Shown here: positions 53,603 to 62,803 of the stretch, piece by piece
Numbering within the stretch: position 1 is the first letter of the stretch
Layout: each line of letters opens with the position of its first letter
Origin: Rhynchopus euleeides
Lineage: Eukaryota; Euglenozoa; Diplonemea; Diplonemida; Diplonemidae
DNA length: 64,000 bases
Direction of reading: 5' to 3'
Assembly (NCBI GenBank): GCA_963210315.1
Contig: OY723267.1
Coordinates: 1,302,001 to 1,366,000, forward strand
Notes under the pieces: generated by a model
Seen by the model: only the letters and a program-made list of their open reading frames with translations
Told to the model about the DNA's origin: nothing
Databases searched by the model: none
Program-made: the position numbers and the translations under genes

Positions 53603-54986
53603 ACTTACTGGGGGGGGTCGAATATAAGATGTACATCTTATAATATGCGTGTACGGGAGCCATAATTTGCATTTTTAAACCCCGTGCCTGGAATTTTGAC
53701 CGAGTTAGATAAAATTTTCAGTGCAATCCTGCAGCACCTCCCCCCTATATTTTTAGGTTTTCTTAACCCAATGGTCGAAATCTTCGACATAGTAGAAATC
53801 CCGGGGACATGTCGAATTCGAAATTTTTGGGTCAAAAATTTTTCGACTTTCTGAGGCCAAAAACCGGTGTTCCTGGACCCATATGTCAGATATGGAGGAC
53901 ATACCGTATTCGGAAAAATACTGGAACGGAAAAATGCTGGAACGGATTTTTTCTGGAACGGAAAATAACTGGAACAAACCCGAGTTTTCGAAACTTGGAA
54001 CATTATTCCGTTCCAGTATTTTTCCGTTCCAGAATTAGAGTATGGGGGAAATTGGCGGGTACTTGTCAGTTTTTCGGGCACATGTGAATCCCACCTCACC
54101 CCACCCCATGCCATGGTGGAGGATGGTGGGCCAGCATACCCTTGGGAAAGTACCCGACTCCCAGAAAACGGCCAAGTCCGCGCAGACCCCCCAGAACAAT
54201 TCTGGAACGGAAAATAACTGGAACAAATGGGGTCTCGGCTGGAACTTGGAACATTATTCCGTTCCAGTATTTTTCCGAATACGGTAATAAAAATCCAGAG
54301 TGACTTAGAGGAGCGCGGGACATTTTTTTTGGGTACGTGGCTGGGGACCCCTATTTTGGGGGATTTCCCGTAGGTGAAAAATAGCGTTTTTCCGATTTTA
54401 ATTCACTCTGGGGGCACCTCCGGGGCCATATTTTGCATTTTCAGACAGGGTACCTATACCCTACAAACCCGATTTTCGGGTTTTTTGGCCATTTTTTGGC
54501 CTTGTACGAAAAAAATTTTTTTTTGGACAAAGTTCCAGGCACAGGGTTTCAAAAAACATAAAATTTGCCCATATTTGAACACATTTGAACATAAGATGTA
54601 CATCTTATGTTCAAATTTCGCTTTTTTATGGCAGTTTCCAGTGCCTAGTGGACACTGTAAACAGAAAAGTCGAATATAAGATGTACATCTTATATTCCAT
54701 TTATATTTTGGGATTTCAAAATACATCTTATATTCGCGTATCCGTCAGGTGGACCACCGGGTGGGGAGAGATCCGGTGTGAGGCACTTGGGTCCGTCCAG
54801 GTGGGCAGGGGGAACCTGGGGGCGGGGGGCCTCAAAACCCGTCTACCAGTGCCGCTTCTAATCTCGTCGGTCTTGTCCCAACCACCACCAGCCAGCCCAG
54901 AACGCCCTGACGCTGCGACCTCGTTATATTCAAGGTACATCTTGTATTCGAGGTACATCTTATATTCGACCCCCCCCCCAGTAAGT
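53603..54986. mobile_element. 1.4 kb element with TCGAATATAAGATGTAC termini
   Basis: The left end reads ACTTACTGG, a G run, then TCGAATATAAGATGTAC; the right end is its inverse, finishing in a C run and CCAGTAAGT. The ATAAGATGTACATCTTAT palindrome recurs inside at 54592-54612, 54673-54694 and 54940-54962. No coding region. A second foldback element (53903-54285) is nested in it. Confidence 0.8.
53903..54285. mobile_element. 383 bp nested foldback element
   Basis: The terminal inverted repeats begin ACCGTATTCGGAAAAATACT and continue GGAACGG. Multiple inverted CTGGAACGGAAAA/TTTTCCGTTCCAG copies lie inside. It sits within the larger element at 53603-54986. Confidence 0.85.
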
Positions 54987-56416
54987 TGCAGGTTGAATGG
55001 GGGTTTGGTTGGTTATGTGTTTGTTACTGTTTGTTCTCAGCGGCTGCACCGAGGGGGGGGGGGGGCTGGCGTGCAAACAAAAAGATCAGGCTGCTGTTTG
55101 GTTGCGCGCAAAAAAAATATGGGGCGTGACGCCGAACCACACTCACACACTGCGCTTGGCCTGATGAAGGTGGCACTGGTGGCACTGCTCCATACAACCA
55201 CATTGCATCAGGGCAGAACAGATCCAATACAAAGGCTCAGCCCCACTCCCAAACATGCGGCAACCCGCCTATCCTTTTCATGTTGGCAGCATCGTGATGA
55301 AACAAAGAAACCAGCCCGTCTCGGCATATTCACTTTCCTTCGTGAAGAGATACACACATGTTGATTTTTTTTTCGGACGTAGAGGGGAGTGGGGGGTGTG
55401 GGGTGGAGTGGGGGGGTAGTAGCAAAAGCGGGGATGAGGAGTCAGCCACGCAAGCGGGTGCAGCATCATGAAAGGGGAAAGGCTGGCTGCGGGGGGAAAA
55501 AAAGAGAGAAAATGGGCCGACACATAGTTTTTTCTTTCACCCAGGTCAAGGCGAGAGGGGGTGGGGGGTGGCGGTGGTGGTGCATTCTTCGTTTGTACGA
55601 ACGGTGCGCACCAAACGTGTCAGGGGAGACTTCCAGTCTGAAGAAGCCACATTTTTGTTTTCATCAAAAATGTGGCACCATCTTGCTGTATTGAGGCATC
55701 TCTTGTGCCAAGCAAATTTGGGGGCGAGGGAGGGGGGCGGGGGGGGGCTTCCTGCTGCAAATCAGCATGGCGTTGCGGCACCCCAACAAACAAAAGATGA
55801 GCAGCAAGTCAACATGAATGGGAGACGAGAGGGCGAGGCCCCTGCACGCGCTGTCATGCGCAGCTTGTATATTTTTTTGAATCCATGTTGGCTGCACAGC
55901 TGCCTGCTGTAGAATCGAAAGGGGTGGGCCGGTGGAGATGTGCACCAGTTGAGAACACATAAAAAAAGCACCACAGCAAGCAGTGCACTGCACCTTTTGG
56001 CTCATACTAAGAGTGGGGTGGGCAGCGCCCTGTTTGGGCCACGTGTGAAGAAGCAGCGAAAGCACCGACAGCGAGCACACCGCGACAGACAGAGACAGGC
56101 GTGGAGAGATGGAGAGAGAAGAGGCAAAAGCGCAAACGTGAACCACCACACTCAGCATCCTTCCCAGTGTGATGGGGAGGGGGGCGCGGGGAGGGGGGAG
56201 GTGACTGTTCGACCCTTGCGGGTAGGACGTCACCTTGGATGGCTCAGTCTTGCTCCGAACTGCAACCCTCCCTGAAGGCCTGCTAAAGGATAGGGGTCTG
56301 TAGAAGGGCGCAGATATATTCGGTTTGGAGGGATGGCTGGCTCTGTTCATGGTGGCTGGTGTCACGCCAGGATGTCCCCAGGGGGGGTGGGTGGGTATAA
56401 AAATGAAGAAATATAT
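54987..56416. other. Region with no gene seen
   Basis: It contains G runs (about 55055-55067, 55738-55748) and a short inverted pair (ACATTTTTG...CAAAAATGT, 55649-55672). The 291-codon minus-strand frame covering 55664-56539 runs into the neighbouring element and is low-complexity. Confidence 0.35.
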
Positions 56417-57550
56417 GGTGTTGCTGAAAGGCCCAAATTGCGTAGTTCGTGCGTAGTTTTGCGTAGTTTGTGCGTACATTGTGCATAAGCAATAATGCCA
56501 CTTTTTTATTCTCTCCAGTGGGAAGTACGCTACCTCCAATACAGAGCCCAGACTGCACCAACACTACCACCGGCCTCGTCCCAGACCTTGTGGTGCCCAT
56601 TTCCTGATGTCGGGGCCCTCCATGTATCCCAAATATCCACCCAGGCCCTCTGGTTTGCAGGAAGTCACTCTTCTGACTGCTGCGGAAGGACCTGTCTCTG
56701 GAGGCCTTAGGAGCCTGGCTCGAGACTCACCAAACTAGGTTGTCCGAGTCTCGAACCTCGGAAGACACATCAGTCAGCCCTCGCCCAGCTGCAGCGTTTG
56801 TTTGTCTGTACCTGGGACCAACAGATGACAACGCACCCTCAAGACAAGCCATAGCTCACTTGACAGTGGGTGAAGGCTAATGACACTGCTTGCGAAACCC
56901 CTTATCACTACAGAGCCGAGACTGTACCAAAACACCCTCGAAAGGGGCCCCCTACTCGGGTGTTCAAAACCCCGTTCCTTTGACTATTTGGAATCTGTGC
57001 GGATCGTAGCGGGGTCATTTCTGTGGTCGAGCTGTCAAGCTTCGTCCGTGAAACGTGGGTCTGGTTCAGGGGCTGGTCATAGGATGTGACTGAGAGGCAA
57101 CCACACCAGCCCACCCAGCGGGACCCCCTCCTTGGGTATTCCAAAAACCCGTAAATTTGGAACGTTTGGGGTCTGTGCGGATCGCAGTGGGGTCGTTTTG
57201 GCCATGGGGTGTCCATTTACACCTCTTACTGGGAACACCAATTGGGTGAAAACACCCCCCCCCCTCATACCCCCCTACCCCCCGACTACTCGGGGGTAGG
57301 GGGGCCTGTAGAGGGCACACATTGTGATTTTTCGGCAAACAAACCTGTTTCTTTGCACGATACAGGTGATTCAGAGTGGTCCCTGACTGGGATTCGAAAA
57401 ATTTCGGCATTTTTTCAGCCTTTTTGAGCTAATTACTGGTCCCGCCCCAGTACAAAATAAAAAAGTGACATTACGAGGCCATATTGCGTAGTTCGTGCGT
57501 ACTTGTGCGTAGTTCGTGCGCACATCATGCGAAGCACTTTCAGCAACACC
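56417..57550. mobile_element. 1.13 kb non-autonomous DNA element, 7-bp TSD
   Basis: The inverted ends are GGTGTTGCTGAAAG and CTTTCAGCAACACC, flanked by AATATAT (56410-56416 and 57551-57557). Both subterminal regions carry GCGTAGTTCGTGCGTA repeats. Inside is an imperfect direct repeat (two copies of a CTGTGCGGATCG...GGGGTC block near 56996 and 57172). No transposase. Confidence 0.85.
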
Positions 57551-58901
57551 AATATATGAATATTTTTGACACGGGTTAAGTCTCAGCGACGAAGCCAACG
57601 ACATCACACACACCCACCACACCCACCCATCGGCATGGACGAACTCCGATGTGTTTGGGTGCGCGCTTTTTGGGAGATCCGCCGATTGTGACGACCAAAC
57701 GCAACTGGCACTCTGTGCTGCCGGATATGACGGCCTTTGCAACTGTTTTTAGTGAACAGCAAATTATGAAAAAGAGGTTATTTCGAATCACACGGCGCCC
57801 GTGGGGGGGGAGGGGAAGGGGGGCACCCACACACACACACGTGCATCATGTTTGGAAAGCGTCGGTGGGGAACTGGTAGAGGCTAGCAGGCAGGCAGGCA
57901 GGCAACCCGCCCTTCAGACCCAGAGTCAGCACGCCGCATTATTGGGTTTTCCTCTTTCTGTCGACCTGGCCTTCCAATTAATGGGATGCTGCTTCTACAG
58001 ACCGCAGGCGGCAGATACAAAGGGGGGGGAGGGGTCTACAGAAGAAGAAAATAGCGGCAGATCACCGAGGCTTGCGTTTTGCACATTCGGGGGGGGGGGG
58101 GGGGTGAGCCGGTCTAAAGAAAGCTCAATGCCAATGGGTTTTTCAGTGCCAGCCAGTGCCCAAAATTAGGCAGGTCGCTCGAGCAGCATCCACTCATTCG
58201 GAACAGGTTCATTTGGCAGACGCATTGTCAACGCACCAACACGGGGCACGCCGAGGAACACTTGCAAGCCTGCCCTGACAAGTTCTTCACCAACCCACCA
58301 AATATGCAGATCCGCTGCGAACAACATTCTCTGACGAGCTGTCTGTTTCACCGGATGGCATTTCCTCTCCCCGGCTTCGCCGCCCGTTTCTCCATTCTGG
58401 CAGTATCGCCCAACGGGGGTGACTCGGAACCATCTGCCGTTGACATGCGACAGACATTCCAATGCAATAGCGGACACTTGTGTCCAGTCATTGCCATACT
58501 TTCCCTGGGTGATATGTTGCCACGCACTACTTTTATTCGAGAACACCCCAGAGCCGTCGCCTCTTTCACAGTGCGTCAGCAAGGCCATTGACAAGCGGAT
58601 CACTCCTTGCTGACAAGTGGTGACATGTTACGGACTGTGCATATGTCAAACCCACTTGAGCAAGGGGGGCTTCCAAACTTAATGCGCCAAATGCACCACG
58701 CTCTCTATTCAGACAACACCCCTGCCGAGTGTGCAGAGGAGGGGAGGGAATGGGGGGGGAAGGGAGGGGTGGGCCAATTCACCTTCTCACTTGCCCCCGC
58801 CCAGCCCCCACTCCTCCGTCCACCCGATGTTGTGAGGGGCACAATATTCCCTCCTGCCGATCCCGACAGCCACCCATCCCTCACGCCACACAGCCATCAC
58901 G
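57551..58901. other. Region with no gene seen
   Basis: It holds a GCAG repeat (57888-57902) and a G run at 58090-58104. No convincing open frame. Confidence 0.35.
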
Positions 58902-60119
58902 TCACGGCGTCTCAACAGCGTGTGGGGAGGTGGTGAACAGCCTCTGTCCCCGGGGAGGTGACTCGGGCGGCCGCCGCCGTTCGTTGCACTCAGGGGAGGG
59001 GCTCAGGACGGGCGTGCCGAAGTATGTCTGTGTGTGGGCAGTGGGTGTGGCTTTGGATATCGAAAAAGGTAGGGCTGTTGTTCGTGCGCCAATCTGGACA
59101 AAAAGAATACAAGAAATAACTCGGATCGTGAAGCGACAACAACACAAGACAAACGAGCAAACCCACAAGTATGCCAAAAGTTGTTTTCTTGGAATGCAGG
59201 CCCCAAAATAATATCTGCCCCTCTCCAGCATTCGTAAATCGTCGCCTTCTTGTGACCCGTTCGAATGTTTGCACCATGAACACACCTGCATGTTGCAGCT
59301 GAAGTGGACGAGCTGCCTTCGGAAGTCGCTGTTCTGCAGGACAGGCGATCGCAGCAGCGTGACCCGCCGCACGGCATCCTGCAACGACGCCCCCTCTGTG
59401 CTGAGCTGCAGCGCTACCGCCATGGCCACACTGCGGTTGACCGCCTTCAGGCAATGCAGGAGAACTTTGCCACGCTCCTGCCGCGCGTTCTCTGTAACCC
59501 GGAAGCATTCGTGGAAGTGGCGCGTAAGAAGAGGATAGTCCTGCGTGTCGTGCGCATCGATGACGGTCAGCTTAATCCCATGTTGGCTGTAGGACTCACG
59601 CGGGATAGCCATCTGCGTGGGGCACATGTTGATGACGTGTGTAAAGCCATCACGCACAACACGATGTATTTCCTTGGCGTAGCCAGCAGTGCCGCAGGAC
59701 ATCCACGGAGTGATCTCAAAGGGCGTGTTCTCCCGCAGGGGGCACAGCGAACGTCGCAGCGGGGACGGGCACTGCACGGTGGTGGCCAGCAGCGTCTCCA
59801 ACCGCACATCATCTGACGAGCGCACCGGGGTACTGAAGCCGTTATTTGCCTCTCGCACCGCATCGCCTGACGTCTCGGGCTGCAGGCAGCGCCGCTTGGT
59901 TCTGCTCTGCCTTTGCGGGCTGACCAGCGGGGACTCCAGAGGCACCGTCAGGAAGCTGCCCGCCTCGCCCAGCTCCTCTGAGTCGCTGTCGCGCCCTGTG
60001 GGCGGGCTGATCTCCTGCACCGGCCCATCAGGCGACCCGCTGGGGCACGGGGGACTGTCAAACAGGGCGCATGCATGGTGCCTCCGAGACGGAGAGAGCA
60101 TGACGGCCGTGTCCCCCAT
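58902..60119 (-). CDS. Dual-specificity protein phosphatase (DSP), two exons
   Basis: Exons 60119-59286 and 59027-58902 give 319 aa; the intron (258 nt) has a GTGTGT donor and ACACAG acceptor in phase 0. The first 130 residues are Ser/Pro/Arg-rich and probably disordered, with many possible phosphosites. A DSP-type catalytic domain follows (about 135-278): a substrate-recognition TPW region near 138, a possible general-acid Asp among D189, D191 and D194, and the P-loop HCLKAVNRS with Cys223 and Arg229 (C-x5-R). Exon 2 adds a basic, Pro-rich tail. The enzyme should remove phosphate from Tyr and Ser/Thr; the target is unknown. An acceptor (TTCTGCAG) sits 1-2 nt before the ATG, so a 5'-UTR intron is likely. 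Confidence 0.88.
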   Translation of the reverse strand: MGDTAVMLSPSRRHHACALFDSPPCPSGSPDGPVQEISPPTGRDSDSEELGEAGSFLTVPLESPLVSPQRQSRTKRRCLQPETSGDAVREANNGFSTPVRSSDDVRLETLLATTVQCPSPLRRSLCPLRENTPFEITPWMSCGTAGYAKEIHRVVRDGFTHVINMCPTQMAIPRESYSQHGIKLTVIDAHDTQDYPLLTRHFHECFRVTENARQERGKVLLHCLKAVNRSVAMAVALQLSTEGASLQDAVRRVTLLRSPVLQNSDFRRQLVHFSCNMQVCSWCKHSNGSQEGDDLRMLERGRYYFGACIPRKQLLAYLWVCSFVLCCCRFTIRVISCILFVQIGARTTALPFSISKATPTAHTQTYFGTPVLSPSPECNERRRPPESPPRGQRLFTTSPHAVETP

Positions 60120-60478
60120 ACCTGCAGAACGGTTGTGGGTTGTGTGTGTTAGTGGCGTCGGGTGTGTGTGTCCGGCAACACCACAACCAGCAGATGCAGG
60201 TGAGAAGGGGAGGGGGGGGGGGGGCATGGGGGCCGTGCGACGGCAACTTGTGTGGCTGCCTCAAGTCCGAAAAGGAGGAGAGAGAGAAGAAATCAGCGGG
60301 GATTCGTCAATTGAGAACACCCCCAGGCTCCCACATTCCGAGACGCAGGCAGGGGGGGGGGGGAGACTAGAGATCCGCTAACACCGGGAGGGTTAGAGGC
60401 TAGCTTGGTGGGATTGGCAGCACTGCCGACATCGGGGGTGCTGCCACAGTGCACACATGCAACGTGAATATATTTTGA

Positions 60479-60525
60479 GCAGTGCATCCCGCACCGAGCG
60501 CACCCTGCTTGTTCATGATGCGATC
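60479..60525 (-). promoter_or_regulatory. 47-bp conserved block containing GATCGCATC (copy 2)
   Basis: It aligns without gaps to 40905-40951. It lies about 360-400 nt upstream of the phosphatase ATG. A second motif copy (GATGCGATC, 60648-60656) is a further 130 nt upstream. On the gene strand the block includes AAGCAGG followed by GT, again like a leader donor site. Function inferred from recurrence and position. Confidence 0.5.
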
Positions 60526-61195
60526 AGCGATGCCATGCACTGAGTGGGAATATCCTTGTGAATGGGCTACCCACTGCAACACAGAATCCGGACAACACAC
60601 GCGCGTGAGTACTTTTCATCGTGACAACACATCGAGGGCATGCTCTTGATGCGATCGCCACGCACAGGAGAGCGGGAGGGAGGGGCTATAATTTGCGAAT
60701 GCTGGGACCTTCCCCCACACAACCACCCCACCCCGCCCTTTCCCACTCCACGCCCCCTCACCCCCCCCCCCCCCCATCCCCCGTTTTCGCAGCCGCTCAC
60801 TGCCGGCAACTTGTCACACCCGTACCATCCCCTCCGCTGCTGTACAAACAGGCTGCTCTTGAGAGTCTCTATCGTTGCACCTGGTTTGACACAGGCCGGC
60901 GAAACAAAAGTTGGGTCGTGAGGCGGAAGGTGGGGTGCTGAGCAGCGTGGGTGCAGCAAGAAAGACTTGGCGCATTGGTTGTTTGTACAAATGGGGCCTG
61001 CTCGTGCATTGTGTGCAGGGTACAGAAAGATGCCACGAGTCTTTTTAGCTAGAAAAAGAAGCTACTCTGCCGAAGAATAAGGCGGTCAACGCGAGCACCT
61101 CCCTCCATTCAACAGCATCTCGCGAATCCGGGGGACCCGCCAGTGAGACGTTTCGAGAAATGTCATCACGCTGGAAACTGCCCAGCAAAGCATCA
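60526..61195. other. Intergenic, no gene seen
   Basis: It contains poly-C at 60761-60775 and GATGCGATC at 60648-60656. No coding sequence is convincing. Confidence 0.4.
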
Positions 61196-61741
61196 TCAGT
61201 TGACGCACACATCGTCATCGATAAGCTTTGAGATGAAAGAGTACAGCTCCTCGTTCTCAAAGGCGGCACAGATCCGCTCCTTGTCGTTGACCTTCTTGTT
61301 AATCCCCTCAATGTCGTTGTGCGACCCAGGGTAGAGCTCGAGGCGCATCTTCCACTTCGTCTCGGGGGGGAGGTACCGCTGCAGCCGCTCGATAACGCAC
61401 AGCGAGATGTGCGTAGGTGCTGCGCAGTGTGGCACTGTTGGTGTGAGGTAGATCAGAATCTCGCCCCGTTTGAACAACGCATCTGGGTAAGTGACCCGTA
61501 TGCGCGACTTGCGCACCACACGGAGGTCTCCGAGGGACAGCTCCGGGTGTTCCGGGTCGCGTATGACGCGCAGCACCTCGAACACATCCTCGTGGGTGAA
61601 CTGGCAGTTCTGCTGCATCTCTGACAACGGGGCACCGCCAGCCGTTGTGTTGAGATCATCGCCACCCTCGTCCTCCTCCGCCTGCAGCTCGCTGTAGCGT
61701 GCCATCACGTCGGCACGGCTCATTGTGGCTTCCGGCATCAT
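61196..61741 (-). CDS. CIA2/MIP18-family cytosolic Fe-S assembly factor
   Basis: The frame gives 181 aa from ATG 61741; the longer upstream frame crosses a strong acceptor (CCCTCTGCAG, about 61791), so it is leader or intron. After an acidic N-terminus, residues about 48-180 match the MIP18 (DUF59) fold. They include a DVFEVLRVIRDPEHP helix, strand-turn LGDLRVV, the conserved TPTVPHC motif with the reactive Cys106, a PGSH segment, and an INKKVNDKERI helix of the CIA2 type. CIA2 proteins act with CIA1 and MMS19 to deliver Fe-S clusters to cytosolic and nuclear apoproteins. Length and motif order are normal for the family. Confidence 0.92.
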   Translation of the reverse strand: MMPEATMSRADVMARYSELQAEEDEGGDDLNTTAGGAPLSEMQQNCQFTHEDVFEVLRVIRDPEHPELSLGDLRVVRKSRIRVTYPDALFKRGEILIYLTPTVPHCAAPTHISLCVIERLQRYLPPETKWKMRLELYPGSHNDIEGINKKVNDKERICAAFENEELYSFISKLIDDDVCVN

Positions 61742-62803
61742 CGTGCCTGGTGCAGCACTGCTGTGCTGCGCTCTGGCCTCGGCAGGCCACCTGCAGAGGG
61801 GGGTGGTGGGTAGGGTGTGTGCAAAACAAACAACTGCTGCCAATAGCACGGACATCCCCGAAGAGGAGGATGCCACATAGGCAATGGCGTTGGGAAAGTG
61901 TGCCGAGAACCAAGCCATGCACCTGGCCATAGAGGGTAGCACCCTCAATCTGGAAACTGGGATGGGCTAAGGAAAGAGGGGGTGGGGTGGGGTGGGGGGT
62001 GGGTGGGGGGGTCTCGGTGCAACCAACTAAATACACACCTGCCAGGGTCCCCTGGAACACCGAAGGGCCGAAAAACAATTTCGCTCTTCCACAACCTGTG
62101 GCGATGGAAGCAAAGGTCCAGCCACTTGTGTACTGAAAACCCCACTCTCGTCAGTAGGTCCTGGGCACGACCTTAAACTACCTAAGACCTAGGGAAGTCG
62201 TAAAACTCAACCCCACACCCCGAGGGCTCCCCCAGGCTGGTCCGCCTGGGCAACGGGGTCCCAGTGCATAGCACGGAGCACTGGGACAAAAGAGGGTCCG
62301 CCTTTTTCCGTCAACTCTGACATGGGGAGGGACAGCTGGAGCCACTGGCGGGGTGCTGTGTTGACTTCAGGGGGCTCCCAACGTGCTTCGGCACACCGGG
62401 TTCTTGGCCTGCGGCGGCATGGTAGTCGGTCAGAGAGGCCAGCGCTTGGTCGGGGACTACTCAGAGAGGGCGTGTGCGGACTTCAGGGGGCTCCCAACGT
62501 GCATCTGCACACCGGGTTCTTGGCCTGCGGACGTAGATTGCCTAAAGGTTTAGAAACCGGCCGAGCCCGTGGGGGTGACGAACGTACTGCCGGCCCGGGA
62601 TTGTCAAGGTTCTTTCCCCAGATGGCTCACCAGTACCACCAAACCACACGGAGAGCAAAACCGCCGGGGAGGGGGTGGGGGAAGGTGGGAAGGGCGGCAT
62701 GCCGAACTACAGCAAGGATGGCCAACAATGCGATCACTGCAAACAAGGCATGGGACACAAGAGGGAAAAAAAAGGGGAACACAACTGACACATCACACAC
62801 ACA
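61742..62803 (+). other. Intergenic, then possible 5' region of a non-LTR element
   Basis: The first part holds the CIA2 leader and promoter. From about 62150 the DNA changes to C-rich sequence with two tandem copies of a block (62363-62414 and 62471-62522) sharing GACTTCAGGGGGCTCCCAAC and ACACCGGGTTCTTGGCCTGC, about 108 bp apart. An inverted pair (GTCCCAGTGC...GCACTGGGAC) is at about 62259-62285. Tandem 5' repeats ahead of a plus-strand ORF suit a retroelement 5'-UTR; this is an inference. Confidence 0.4.

Noticed and set aside
55664..56539. 291-codon minus-strand frame
   Set aside because: It crosses the end of the 56417-57550 element and poly-G/C tracts, and its composition is Ser/Pro/Leu-rich without domain structure.
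61742..61948. N-terminal extension of the CIA2 protein
   Set aside because: A strong polypyrimidine-AG acceptor interrupts it and family members start near the chosen ATG.
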